From NCBI RefSeq assembly GCF_026540855.1, contig NZ_JALNUP010000025.1:1-56839 (forward strand): DNA of 56,839 nucleotides, read 5' to 3'. The stretch's first letter is position 1. Every line of letters begins with the position of its first letter. Source of the DNA: Sphingomonas sp. GC_Shp_5 (lineage in GTDB: Bacteria; Pseudomonadota; Alphaproteobacteria; Sphingomonadales; Sphingomonadaceae). Shown here piece by piece: positions 9,013-17,377 of this stretch. Position numbers and translations under genes: made by a program. The notes below the pieces were generated by a model. It saw only the letters and a list, made by a program, of their open reading frames with translations. It was not told the DNA's origin and searched no databases.

Positions 9013-11910
9013 ATGATGACCGGACAACGAAGCCTCGCATCGCGTCTTCGTCTGCACGCGGGCACGGGCCTGATGGCGCTGATCCTCGCCGGCGGCGTGG
9101 TGGGACGGGCGCACGCCCAAACCGCCGCAGAACCTGCCGCAACTGCCACCAGCGGCGATGAGGAAATCGTCGTCACCGGATCGCGCATCCGCCGCAACCC
9201 GCTCGACCAGGCGGCGCCGGTCACCGGTATCGACCGCGCGGACATCGACCGCACCGGCCTGTCCTCGATCGCCGACGTGCTGCAGCGCCTGCCAGGCAGC
9301 GCCGGCGGCCTCAACTCCCGCTTCAACCGATCAGGCAACAACGGCAACCCGCCGGACGGCGGCGGCGTGGGCGCGGGCTCGGCGGAAATCGACCTGCGCT
9401 ATCTCAGCAGTCGCCGCACCCTCGTCCTGCTCGATGGTCAGCGCTTCATCAACGGCAGCGCGGCGAGCGGCATTCCCGGCGCCGTCGACCTTAACGCGAT
9501 CCCCGAAGCGATGATCGAGCGCGTCGAGGTGCTGCGCGATGGCGCTTCCACCACCTACGGTTCCGATGCGATCGCCGGCGTGGTCAACATCATTACCAAA
9601 AAGCGGCAGAACGGCTTCATGGCGAGTGCGCAGGGCGGCGCCTTCGACAAGGGCGATGGCGTCACCCAGAATTACCAGCTGAGCTGGGGCACCGAGGACA
9701 AGGGCACCGGCACCTCGATCGTGTTCGGCGGCAATTACGTCAAGCAGGGCAGCGTCTTTGCCGGCGACCGCGCGCACTACGCCTATCCGACGCCGGGGCA
9801 GACGGCGTGCGATAGCAATTGTAGCTCGGGCAGCGCCAACGGCCGCTTCATCGTCACCAATCCGCTCACCGGCGAAGCGCTCAACCTAACGCTGAAGGCG
9901 CCGGTCACCGGGCGTCCGGTGTTCGATCCCCTCGATCCGACCGGCGCCACCAGCGATTTCAAAACCTTCACCAATGCCGATCGCTACAACTTCCGGCCGG
10001 TGAACTATCTGGTGACGCCCTATCAGCGCTACGGTGCCTTTCTCAACTTCAAGCAGGCGCTCGGCAACGACGTCAACTTCTCGACCAAATTGATCTACAA
10101 TCGCCGCACGTCCGACAATCAGGCGGCGCCCATTCCGCTGTTCGTCGGCCCCGATGCCGGCAACGGCAACCTGCTCGATACGATCTCAATTGATGCAACC
10201 AATCCCTACAACCCGTTCGGCGTAACCTTGAGCGCTGGCAACAACGGTACGCCGGCGAACTACACCTATATTGGGCGACGCTTCCTCGAAGCGGGGCCGC
10301 GCCATTTCTCGCAGAGCGTCGACACCATGTACATGAACGGTGGATTCGACGGGAAGTTCAAGATTGGTAACGGCACCTGGTATTGGGATGCGACGGCCAT
10401 CTATGCCGAAAACCATGCCAAGCAGTCGATGAGCCGCAACGTCAACGCCGGGCGTCTTGCTCAGGCACTGGGCCCGGTGGCAAACTGCACCGGCGACTGC
10501 GTGCCGTTCAACATCTTCGGTGGCGAGGGCTCGATCACCCAGGCGATGATCGATTACGTGACCTTCGTTCAGCGCGATCGCTCGGAACAGTCGATGGTCG
10601 ATGCGACCCTCAACCTGTCGGGCAATCTGTTCAACCTTCCCGGCGGCCCGCTCGGCACCGCCGTAGGTTATGAGTATCGCCGCAACGCCGGTTCGTTCGA
10701 TCCCGATCCCATCGTCGCCGCCGGGCTCGGCTCGGACATCCCGGCGCAGCCGTCGCAAGGCTCGTTCGACGTGCACGAGGTCTACGGCGAACTCAACGCG
10801 CCGCTGTTGCGCAACGTGCCGTTCTTTTCGCTGCTCGAAGCCTCCTTCGCTGCACGCTATTCGAACTACTCGACCAGCGGCAGCAAGACGACGCTCAAGG
10901 GCGGGCTGAGCTGGAAACCGGTCGAAGATCTGCGGCTGCGCGGCACCTGGGCGCAGGGCTTCCGCGCCCCGAGCATCGGCGAGCTGTTCGGCTCGCCATC
11001 GCGCTTCGACGGTGGCGTGCAGGACCCGTGCTCCGATTTCCTCAACTCGGGCGTGTCGCAGACCGTCGTCCAGAACTGCGTCGCTCAAGGGGTTCCTGCC
11101 AACGGCACGTACGTGCAGGCAAACGGCCAAATCGGCATCATCACCGGTGGCAACCGCCAGCTGAAGGCGGAGACGTCGGAAAGCTGGGTGCTGGGGGGCG
11201 TATATAGCCCTGGCTGGGCGACCAACAGCGGCTGGGCACGAGCGCTCAGCCTCGAGGCGGACTATTACACGATCAAGGTGGACAATGCAATCGCCTCGAT
11301 CGATGCGGCGGTGCTGCTGGCAAATTGCACCGGCCTCGCCGACGCCACCGCCTGCGCCTCCATCCCCCGCACTGCGTCGGGCGCGATCACCCAGATCAAT
11401 GGCGTGCTGCAGAACATCGCCTCGCTGAAAAGCGAGGGGATCGACATCATCCTGTCGTATCGTAGCCCGGATGTTGCCGGGGGCAGTTTCGGCCTCGCGT
11501 GGTCGAGCAACATCCTTCTCGAATATTCGACGACGCTGCCGTCGGCAGGCGGAACCACCACCGTCAGCGAAAAGGGGCTGGAGCGTGGCTCGCAAGCGTA
11601 TCCGCGCTACAAGGGCAACATCGTGCTGGACTGGTCGAGCCCAAGCATCCAGGCATCGGTAACGGGGCGCTTCATCAGCAAGGTGACCGAGCCGGGTTAT
11701 GATGATCACGTCATGGGCAACACCTTCTACACCGATGTTCAGGTTGGCTGGTCTCCGAGCGCCTGGGACCGCCGCTTCACTCTCACGCTGGGCGTGAACA
11801 ATCTGTTCGGCAAACAGGCGCCCGACTGCCTGAGCTGCGGCGGCTTCGATCCCACGACCTACGACATGCCCGACCAGTTCGGCTATGCGCGCCTGTCCGC
11901 ACGGTTCTGA
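9013..11910 (+). CDS. TonB-dependent outer-membrane receptor
   Basis: A 965-residue outer-membrane transporter. It has a signal peptide (cleavage near RAHAQ), a short linker with the TonB-box-like EEIVVTGSRIRR, a plug domain (IADVLQRLPG, DLRYLSSRRTLVLLDGQR, ERVEVLRDGASTTYGSDAIAGVVNI) and a beta-barrel ending in RLSARF with the terminal aromatic that BAM recognises. The type resembles the large Sphingomonas and Caulobacter receptors often used for oligosaccharides or plant compounds. The adjacent GH35 and DUF885 genes point to a carbohydrate or glycoside ligand. Two ATG codons are adjacent (9013, 9016); the GGGGG site suits either. A hairpin terminator follows directly. Confidence 0.93.
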   Translation: MMTGQRSLASRLRLHAGTGLMALILAGGVVGRAHAQTAAEPAATATSGDEEIVVTGSRIRRNPLDQAAPVTGIDRADIDRTGLSSIADVLQRLPGSAGGLNSRFNRSGNNGNPPDGGGVGAGSAEIDLRYLSSRRTLVLLDGQRFINGSAASGIPGAVDLNAIPEAMIERVEVLRDGASTTYGSDAIAGVVNIITKKRQNGFMASAQGGAFDKGDGVTQNYQLSWGTEDKGTGTSIVFGGNYVKQGSVFAGDRAHYAYPTPGQTACDSNCSSGSANGRFIVTNPLTGEALNLTLKAPVTGRPVFDPLDPTGATSDFKTFTNADRYNFRPVNYLVTPYQRYGAFLNFKQALGNDVNFSTKLIYNRRTSDNQAAPIPLFVGPDAGNGNLLDTISIDATNPYNPFGVTLSAGNNGTPANYTYIGRRFLEAGPRHFSQSVDTMYMNGGFDGKFKIGNGTWYWDATAIYAENHAKQSMSRNVNAGRLAQALGPVANCTGDCVPFNIFGGEGSITQAMIDYVTFVQRDRSEQSMVDATLNLSGNLFNLPGGPLGTAVGYEYRRNAGSFDPDPIVAAGLGSDIPAQPSQGSFDVHEVYGELNAPLLRNVPFFSLLEASFAARYSNYSTSGSKTTLKGGLSWKPVEDLRLRGTWAQGFRAPSIGELFGSPSRFDGGVQDPCSDFLNSGVSQTVVQNCVAQGVPANGTYVQANGQIGIITGGNRQLKAETSESWVLGGVYSPGWATNSGWARALSLEADYYTIKVDNAIASIDAAVLLANCTGLADATACASIPRTASGAITQINGVLQNIASLKSEGIDIILSYRSPDVAGGSFGLAWSSNILLEYSTTLPSAGGTTTVSEKGLERGSQAYPRYKGNIVLDWSSPSIQASVTGRFISKVTEPGYDDHVMGNTFYTDVQVGWSPSAWDRRFTLTLGVNNLFGKQAPDCLSCGGFDPTTYDMPDQFGYARLSARF

Positions 11911-11922
11911 TAATAAGCCAAG

Positions 11923-11954
11923 CTGCTGCTCCAAACTACAGGAGCAGCAGTTTT
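11923..11954 (+). terminator. rho-independent terminator after the TonB-dependent receptor
   Basis: A perfect 10-bp stem, CTGCTGCTCC (11923-11932) with GGAGCAGCAG (11941-11950), an 8-base loop and a TTTT run. It begins 13 bases after the receptor stop and closes the 5.7-11.9 kb transcription unit. Confidence 0.85.
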
Positions 11955-12112
11955 CAGCTCCCATGCGAGGAGTACGGGCGACGCAAATCCGGGCGAAAAG
12001 CTCAACCGAAGATTGGACCAAAGCTCATCCAACCTCTGCAAAGTCGCTGTTGGCATCGATGCGGTCAGGCGACGATGACTAGCTCTGGGTCCGCGTCATC
12101 TCCGGAGGATTG

Positions 12113-13222
12113 ATGTGTTGGCGGCTTTTGGTTGCTCGTGCTCGCGCGCTCGCTACGCTGTGCCGCTGCAAGGCGATGGGGAATGGGATGAGCCACACGT
12201 GGAAACTGGCGGCGACATTGCTCGCTGCGTCAAGCATGTCGGTCGCAAAGCAATATGAGCTGCCTGCGACGCCGGCGACCGTCGCATGGGGCCATTATGA
12301 TGCGTCGGCGGCACCGGCCCTGACGGTCCGCTCGGGTGATACGGTGGTGGTGCATACCTTGCTGACCAATAGCCCTAAGGGTCTGGAAGGCGCAGGGCTG
12401 CCAGCCGATCAGGTAGAACCATCGCTGCGTGCGGTGTTCGACGGCGTGCCTGCATCGGCGAGGGGGCCGGGGGGGCACATCCTCACCGGCCCGATCGCCA
12501 TAGAGGGCGCCCAGCCGGGCGACACACTGGAGGTTCGAATCCTCAAAATCGATCTAGCCATTCCTTATGCTTACAATGCTTTCGGGCCGACTACCGGCTT
12601 CCTTTCCGACGACTTCCCCTATCGTCGGATCAAGATCGTACCGCTCGATCGGCGGCTGATGACGGGGGCGCTGGCGCCCGGCGTAGAGGTGCCTCTGCAC
12701 CCGTTTTTCGGTTCGATCGGTGTCGCTCCACCGGTCGCCTTCGGCCGCTACGATACAACTGCGCCCGCGATCCACGGTGGCAACATGGACAACCGCATGC
12801 TCGTCGCCGGAACGACGCTGTTCCTGCCTGTTCACGCGCCCGGGGCGCTGCTTGAGGTGGGCGATGGACACGCGGCACAGGGCAATGGTGAAGTGGACAT
12901 CACTGCGCTGGAAACCTCGCTTACAGGCACGTTTCAGCTCGTGCTGCACAAAAAGGGAGAGGGTGCCGCCGTCGAGGCGCCATATCCGCGTGCCGAGACT
13001 CCAGACGCCTATGTGGCGATGGGATATGACGAGGATCTTTCCAACGCCGCGCGCAAGGCGGTGAGAAACATGATCGCCTTTCTTGTTGCGGCGAAGGGCA
13101 TGTCACGCGACGACGCGTACATGCTCGTGAGCACGGCAGGTGATGTGGACGTGACCGAGTTAGTGGACCGGAGCAAGGGCGTTCACGTCGTGCTGCCCAA
13201 GCGGGTATTCACCAAGCGCTGA
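12113..13222 (+). CDS. acetamidase/formamidase family protein, possibly exported
   Basis: Residues from about 40 onward follow the FmdA/AmdA acetamidase/formamidase fold: GDTVVVHTL near the start, the signature HGGNMDNRM, then VGDGHAAQGNGEVDITALE and a C-terminal DAYMLVSTAGDVDVT segment. The family hydrolyses short amides to acid and ammonia; zinc is bound through the conserved Asp/His positions. ATG 12113 has GGAGG five bases upstream. An in-frame ATG at 12188 starts a stretch (MSHTWKLAATLLAASSMSVA) that looks like a signal peptide. If that is the real start the enzyme is exported, which would be unusual for cytosolic formamidase. It lies downstream of a terminator, so it is expressed separately from the receptor. 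Confidence 0.8.
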   Translation: MCWRLLVARARALATLCRCKAMGNGMSHTWKLAATLLAASSMSVAKQYELPATPATVAWGHYDASAAPALTVRSGDTVVVHTLLTNSPKGLEGAGLPADQVEPSLRAVFDGVPASARGPGGHILTGPIAIEGAQPGDTLEVRILKIDLAIPYAYNAFGPTTGFLSDDFPYRRIKIVPLDRRLMTGALAPGVEVPLHPFFGSIGVAPPVAFGRYDTTAPAIHGGNMDNRMLVAGTTLFLPVHAPGALLEVGDGHAAQGNGEVDITALETSLTGTFQLVLHKKGEGAAVEAPYPRAETPDAYVAMGYDEDLSNAARKAVRNMIAFLVAAKGMSRDDAYMLVSTAGDVDVTELVDRSKGVHVVLPKRVFTKR

Positions 13223-13333
13223 CAGACCTTACCGAGGATATCGAACGCAGCAGCCATATCAATGGGGTGAACGAAAGCGTGCTTTTGGGCCTCTGCCGCC
13301 GACAGCTGAATGCCCAACTATGGGTCACTCTCG

Positions 13334-13756
13334 CTAGGCTGGGTTTAAGGGCGGCCAGTCTCGTTTGGTGATTGCGACATCCTGCGCGACAGTTCCTGCG
13401 CTGGTGCCGATGGCTCCGATCACGGCCCCGTCGCACAGGACGGGCAGACCACCGCCGATCAGAGTGACGTCGCCGCGATTGCTCTCCTCGATGCCGTACA
13501 GTTCGGCCCCAGGGTGGGCCATGCAGCCGAGGGCGTCGGTACGTTTGTTGAACAGCCGAGCGGTGCGCGCCTTGTTGATCGCGAGATTGATGCACCCCAG
13601 CAAGGCTTCATCCTGGCGAGCGAACGCAAGCCGATGGCCGCCGGCATGGACCACGGCGAAGCAATAGGCGACTTTGATAGCGTCCGCTTCGCCTCGGCCG
13701 CGCGGATCATTTGCTGCGCATCGGCTTGGTCCAGGGGCGGAATGGTGCATGGACAT
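13334..13756 (-). pseudogene. GlcG/HbpS-family protein, apparent frameshift near the N-terminus
   Basis: The main frame encodes the GlcG/HbpS (DUF336) fold: AYCFAVVHAGGHRLAFARQDEALLG in two parts, the NKARTARLF segment, GIEESN, and a C-terminal IGAIGTSAGTVAQD. Family members bind haem or are carried in catabolic operons with unknown roles. The usual first helix is not in this frame; a neighbouring frame reads LDQADAQQMIRAAEAK and then loses similarity exactly where ADAIKVAYC begins. Inserting one G after the AAG codon joins them. Either the gene is broken or the sequence has a one-base error. An internal start (ATG 13756) would give an odd N-terminus. It is last in a four-gene leftward run. 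Confidence 0.65.
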
Positions 13757-13829
13757 GGTGCGCCTCTGGCCAAGGGCCGCGCCGCAGGTCTTGCATCCCG
13801 ACTTGCGGCGTCGGGCCCGGCGTTTCGGG

Positions 13830-14588
13830 TCAGCGTGACGAACCGTCCGCCGTCTCGATGAAGACAGCGACCTCGTCGGGATGCGACATCATCACTGCGT
13901 GACTGCTCGCGATCTCCTCTGTCTTCGCATGCGCGCGCTTGGCCATGACGCGCTGGGCAGTCGGCGGCACCATGTGATTCTGCGTGGTGACCAGGAAGTA
14001 GCTGGGCTTTGTCTTCCAAGCGGGGCTGGTGATGACGCCGGCGACGGCATTCAGCCCCCAGGGCACCTGCGACCTAGCCATGAACGCCGTCGTTCCGGCA
14101 TCAACATCGGACGCGAACGCCGTTGCGAACTTAGCAGGATCGACGATCAGGAACCCGTCTTTGGGAGGGAGAAGCGGCGCGCTCGGTTCGCCCGGCACCG
14201 GCGTTGCGGCAAGCTTAGCGACGGATTCGCCCGCATCGGGAGCAAATGCAGCGAGGTACACGAGGCTACGGACCTTGCGATCGTTGCCAGCTTCCGTGAT
14301 AACCGAACCACCATAGGAATGGCCCACCAGGATCACGGGATGTCGAGCCGCCGCGATAGCATGCTCGGTCGCGGCGACGTCGTCCTTCAGCGTCACGGTG
14401 GGATTCTGGACAACAAGCACTTCATAGCCGTCCTTGGTCAGCCTGTCGTAGACGGAGCGCCAGCCCGAAGCGTCGACGAAGGCGCCATGGACGAGGACCA
14501 CGGAGAGTCCCTTCTCGGCAGCCTTGGCCGGCAGGACCGGCGCGGCGGTCATCGCGAGAGCGAGCAGGGCGGATGCGGTACGGATCAT
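13830..14588 (-). CDS. secreted alpha/beta hydrolase
   Basis: A 252-residue alpha/beta hydrolase with a signal peptide (MIRTASALLALAMTAAP, cleavage near AKAAE), so probably periplasmic. The oxyanion segment VVLVHGAFVDASGW is followed by the nucleophile elbow VGHSYGG (Ser in GHSYG), and the catalytic His is in SSHAVMMSHP near the C-terminus. It belongs to the group of short hydrolases related to EstC/salicylate-esterase-like proteins, for which the substrate cannot be predicted. The start has AGGAG eight bases upstream. It lies 29 bases after the ABM monooxygenase gene and precedes the GlcG-like gene, all leftward, probably one transcription unit. Confidence 0.87.
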   Translation of the reverse strand: MIRTASALLALAMTAAPVLPAKAAEKGLSVVLVHGAFVDASGWRSVYDRLTKDGYEVLVVQNPTVTLKDDVAATEHAIAAARHPVILVGHSYGGSVITEAGNDRKVRSLVYLAAFAPDAGESVAKLAATPVPGEPSAPLLPPKDGFLIVDPAKFATAFASDVDAGTTAFMARSQVPWGLNAVAGVITSPAWKTKPSYFLVTTQNHMVPPTAQRVMAKRAHAKTEEIASSHAVMMSHPDEVAVFIETADGSSR

Positions 14589-14617
14589 GGGAAGTCTCCT
14601 GGGGATTGCGGGTGAGG

Positions 14618-14914
14618 TCAGGCCACGGAGGCGGGATCAAGTGTCACGGCAGTGCGCTCGGCGAGGTCGGCGATCGCCGCCAGGTAGTTCTGGAAGTGGG
14701 CGGACGTTCGATGCGCAACGACCGCGTCGCTATCGACGTACAGTTCATCGAGCGCAAAGCGTGTCGGATCGGTCTGGTCCTGCCAGAGGTCGTAGCGCAG
14801 GTTGCCCGGTTCGGACCGGCTGGGCGTGGTCATGCCGTCGAGCAGTGCTCGCAGTTCCGCAACCTTGCCGGGCCGTGCGGACAGGATAGCGACGATCTTG
14901 ACGTGATTGGTCAT
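14618..14914 (-). CDS. antibiotic biosynthesis monooxygenase (ABM/YgiN-type) domain protein
   Basis: A 98-residue single ABM domain: VKIVAILSARPGK, RSEPGNLRYDLWQDQTDP, FALDELYVDSDAV and HFQNYLAAI are the four recognisable strands and helices. Such small ferredoxin-like proteins (YgiN and relatives) act on quinols or aromatic compounds without a cofactor, or bind them. The start is ATG 14914, preceded by AAGGA seven bases upstream; a longer upstream frame has no ribosome site and a poor N-terminus. It sits between DJ-1-like and alpha/beta-hydrolase genes, which fits an electrophile or quinone stress cluster. That role is inferred from neighbours. Confidence 0.85.
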   Translation of the reverse strand: MTNHVKIVAILSARPGKVAELRALLDGMTTPSRSEPGNLRYDLWQDQTDPTRFALDELYVDSDAVVAHRTSAHFQNYLAAIADLAERTAVTLDPASVA

Positions 14915-14985
14915 GCTGCTGTTCCTTGTCGGGTTGGTGCGCAATGCAGGGCGCGCACCGAGCACCCCGCCGGTCATGCGCGTGC

Positions 14986-15786
14986 TCATGCGTTCTTCAG
15001 CGAGCGGTCGAGCGCCTCGATCAGCGCTGCCGCGACCGGGTGATCGGAGGCCATGTTCTGGCCGGTGATCAGCTCGCGGTCGATTACCACGTTAGGCGCC
15101 CAGTCGGCCGCGCCGGTTGTCACCTCGGCGCCCGCCAGCCGCAACGCGTCGGGCATGTAGAAGGGCAGGTGCGCATGGAAGAGGTTGTTCTCGGCCCACT
15201 GCTCCTCGGTGGTCGAGAACACGGTAGTGCGGTAGCCGGCATAGATCCAGTCCTTGGCCAGCTCAGTCGCCGCTTCGGTCTTCCCGGCAACCAACGCGGC
15301 ACGGAACTCGCGAGCGTGCGGCAGGGCGGCGACCAGTGCGACGGGGCCGTGGCACAGCAGCGCGGTCGGTTTCGCGGCCGCGTGGAAGTGGCGCAGGATC
15401 GTGCCGACGTCCGCGTCCTGCATCAGGTCGACGACCGGGGCATGGCCGCCAGGCACGAACACGCCCGCAAAGCCGTCCAGCCCTTCGTCGATGACCGAGC
15501 CCAGCGTGCGCACCTGGTTCATCGAGGCATCATTATCGTAGAAGTGCCTAGCCCGGAGATGGGCCGCCTCGTCGTTACCGAAGTGCTGCGCGGCATCGGA
15601 GACCTCATCGATGTGCGGTTTGGTGCCGTCCGGCGTGGCGAGCACGACTTCGTACCCGGCGTTGATCAGCGCCATCGAGGGTACCACCGTCTCGTTGAGA
15701 TACTGGCCGATCGCGGCCGAGCCGCCGTCCTTCAACTCGATCCGGGTCGCGTTGGAGCCGAGCACGAGTAGCTTTGCCTTGGTCAT
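14986..15786 (-). CDS. DJ-1/PfpI-family (type 1 glutamine amidotransferase-like) protein
   Basis: A 266-residue DJ-1/PfpI-superfamily protein. The nucleophile elbow is ALLCHGPVAL with the reactive cysteine, and GVFVPGGHAPVVDL supplies the glycine-rich turn; YEVVLATPDG lies near the N-terminus. The larger size and the DSTTE-like insert region resemble Hsp31/YhbO-type members rather than the 190-residue PfpI. Family activities include glyoxalase III, deglycase or chaperone functions; which applies cannot be told. ATG 15786 was chosen because GGAGG lies six bases upstream; an upstream in-frame ATG (15849) lacks one. It is the first gene of the leftward run and is divergent from the LysR gene. 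Confidence 0.85.
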   Translation of the reverse strand: MTKAKLLVLGSNATRIELKDGGSAAIGQYLNETVVPSMALINAGYEVVLATPDGTKPHIDEVSDAAQHFGNDEAAHLRARHFYDNDASMNQVRTLGSVIDEGLDGFAGVFVPGGHAPVVDLMQDADVGTILRHFHAAAKPTALLCHGPVALVAALPHAREFRAALVAGKTEAATELAKDWIYAGYRTTVFSTTEEQWAENNLFHAHLPFYMPDALRLAGAEVTTGAADWAPNVVIDRELITGQNMASDHPVAAALIEALDRSLKNA

Positions 15787-15862
15787 CTGAGCCTCCGTCT
15801 GTGGTGATGGGAGCAAGATGGCGGCAGGAGAGGCATTCAAGAACTTCATTGTTCGGATTATG

Positions 15863-15884
15863 GATATGCTCGAAGGAGCATATC
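15863..15884. promoter_or_regulatory. 9-bp inverted repeat over the LysR gene's ribosome site
   Basis: GATATGCTC (15863-15871) and GAGCATATC (15876-15884) form a perfect 9-bp inverted repeat with four bases between. The AAGGAG ribosome site of the LysR gene (15873-15878) lies inside it. It could be a LysR operator for autoregulation and control of the divergent operon, or an RNA hairpin masking the ribosome site. Confidence 0.6.
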
Positions 15885-15886
15885 TT

Positions 15887-16807
15887 GTGCGCTATGACCT
15901 TAACCTGCTGCCGATCTTCGTCGCGTTGATGGAGGAGCGCAGCGTCACCCGAGCCGCTGAGCGGGTCGGCATGACGCAGCCCGCGCTCTCCAACGCACTA
16001 GGGCGGCTACGTCTCATGCTGCAGGACCAGCTTTTCGTCCGCGAGCGTTACGGCATCCAACCGACGCCGATCGCACTGGAGCTCGCGCCCTCCATCGCAG
16101 AGGCGCTCGCGAGGCTGGACGATGCGGTGCTCGGCCAGCAGAATTTCGATCCCGCGAGAGCCGAACGGGTGCTGACCATCGCACCGAACGGTTATGTCGA
16201 GTTCGTGCTGGTGCCGGCGATCGTGGCAAGGCTTCAGGAGGTCGCCCCTGGTATCAAGCTGCGCCTGACACCCTACGGCAACGATCTGATCGAAACCGGC
16301 GTGGTCTCCGGCACCACGGCCTTGGTGCTGGGCCGCATAGTCGCTCCGCCAGATAATCTCGTGGTGCAGCACGTCATGGACGAGGGGCTGGCCTGCGTCG
16401 TGCGGGCGGAGCATCCCGACATCGGCGACAGCATCTCCCGCGAGCAGTTCGAGCGGCTTAAGCACGTCAACGTCGTGCCGCCCGGCCGCATGCGCGCAGG
16501 GCTATACCAGGCGCTGTCACAGCAGGAGTTGAAGCGCGATGTCGCGATCTCGGTCACGAACTTCTTCGCGGTTGCCGAGATGGTCGCTGTCACCGACTAC
16601 TGCGCGACCTTGCCGAACCTAATTTGCCGGAAGCTGGCGCACGATCCTCGGCTGAAGGTGCTGCACGCGCCGGTCGACCTCGGGACTTTCCCGGTCGAGA
16701 TGGCATGGCATGTGCGGTACCGTCATGATCCGGCCCATCGGTGGTTTCGGACACTGATCGGGGAGGTCGCCGAGATGCTTGCGGCAACAGAGGCGACGGA
16801 CATGTAA
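15887..16807 (+). CDS. LysR-family transcriptional regulator
   Basis: A 306-residue LysR regulator. The N-terminal winged helix-turn-helix starts at once (YDLNLLPIFVALMEERSVTRAAERVGMTQPALSNALGRLR), and the remainder is a two-lobed inducer-binding domain. The DLNLL start resembles NodD/NahR/PcpR-type members, which often respond to aromatic compounds. The GTG at 15887 is preferred over upstream in-frame ATGs because AAGGAG lies eight bases before it and the HTH normally begins at this point. It is divergent from the DJ-1/ABM/hydrolase run; a 9-bp inverted repeat directly upstream is a plausible operator. The inducer is unknown. Confidence 0.9.
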   Translation: MRYDLNLLPIFVALMEERSVTRAAERVGMTQPALSNALGRLRLMLQDQLFVRERYGIQPTPIALELAPSIAEALARLDDAVLGQQNFDPARAERVLTIAPNGYVEFVLVPAIVARLQEVAPGIKLRLTPYGNDLIETGVVSGTTALVLGRIVAPPDNLVVQHVMDEGLACVVRAEHPDIGDSISREQFERLKHVNVVPPGRMRAGLYQALSQQELKRDVAISVTNFFAVAEMVAVTDYCATLPNLICRKLAHDPRLKVLHAPVDLGTFPVEMAWHVRYRHDPAHRWFRTLIGEVAEMLAATEATDM

Positions 16808-16897
16808 TCCGAAGGCGGTAGGACTGCTATCGAGTGGAAATGAATGTGCGTCTGCTTGCCCGGCGGCCGCAAACTGGGCTCAGGGTCCGAAACGGGG

Positions 16898-17296
16898 TCA
16901 ACGTACCGACAAGTCCCGCGACTTGTCGTATGCGGTCACTGCCTCCGCCATCGCCTGCTCCTGATCCAGTGCCCACGAACAAAGCGCTTCGAAGGGTTCG
17001 CGAAGCGAGTGGCCTAGCGACGTGATCGTATAGACGACGCCGATCGGAGTGGTCGGGATCACAGTGCGCGTGATCAGTCCATGACGTTCCAGGCGCTTCA
17101 GTGCATCGGCGAGCGACTTGTGGGTGATGCCGTCCAGCCGTCGCTTGATCTCGTTGAAGCGTGCTGGTTGAGGGCACAGCACGGTCAAAATCATGATCGT
17201 CCACTTGTCCGCGATCTTGTCCAGCACGGGGCGGATTCGAGGCACGTCCATCATCGCCTTGCACGACAGGGCCTCCAGGTCGGTATCACTCGCCAT
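16898..17296 (-). CDS. HxlR-family winged-helix regulator
   Basis: A 132-residue HxlR-type regulator: a cysteine in ALSCKAM, then DKIADKWTIMILTVL, RFNEIKRRLDGITHKSLADALKRLERHGLI and YTITSLGHSL, which is the canonical winged helix. The upstream cysteine could sense redox or electrophiles, as in HypR or YodB; here it is only one cysteine near the N-terminus plus two in the body. It is divergent from an SDR gene at 17378, and the 80-base gap holds an inverted repeat, the standard layout for HxlR proteins controlling a neighbouring reductase. Confidence 0.92.
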   Translation of the reverse strand: MASDTDLEALSCKAMMDVPRIRPVLDKIADKWTIMILTVLCPQPARFNEIKRRLDGITHKSLADALKRLERHGLITRTVIPTTPIGVVYTITSLGHSLREPFEALCSWALDQEQAMAEAVTAYDKSRDLSVR

Positions 17297-17327
17297 ATCT
17301 ACGCTACTCCGAGTGCGTTCTTGATAG

Positions 17328-17348
17328 CAGATATGCTTTGTATATCTG
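17328..17348. promoter_or_regulatory. inverted repeat between HxlR and SDR genes, likely operator
   Basis: CAGATAT (17328-17334) and ATATCTG (17342-17348) form a perfect 7-bp inverted repeat with seven bases between, midway between the divergent HxlR and SDR starts. The site is a natural binding site for the HxlR dimer. Confidence 0.6.
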
Positions 17349-17377
17349 GTTTGCCATCTCGAACGAAAGGGCTGAAG

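Noticed and set aside
7214..9142. 642-codon open frame on the minus strand
   Set aside because: It is the shadow of the GH35 glycosidase gene. The composition is Arg/Gly/Asp-rich with no family match, while the plus strand holds a full enzyme with catalytic motifs.
10186..12021. 611-codon open frame on the minus strand
   Set aside because: Antisense to the TonB-dependent receptor and crossing its terminator hairpin; no recognisable domain.
14926..15771. 281-codon plus-strand frame
   Set aside because: Antisense to the DJ-1/PfpI gene, which has the reactive-cysteine motif and a ribosome site.
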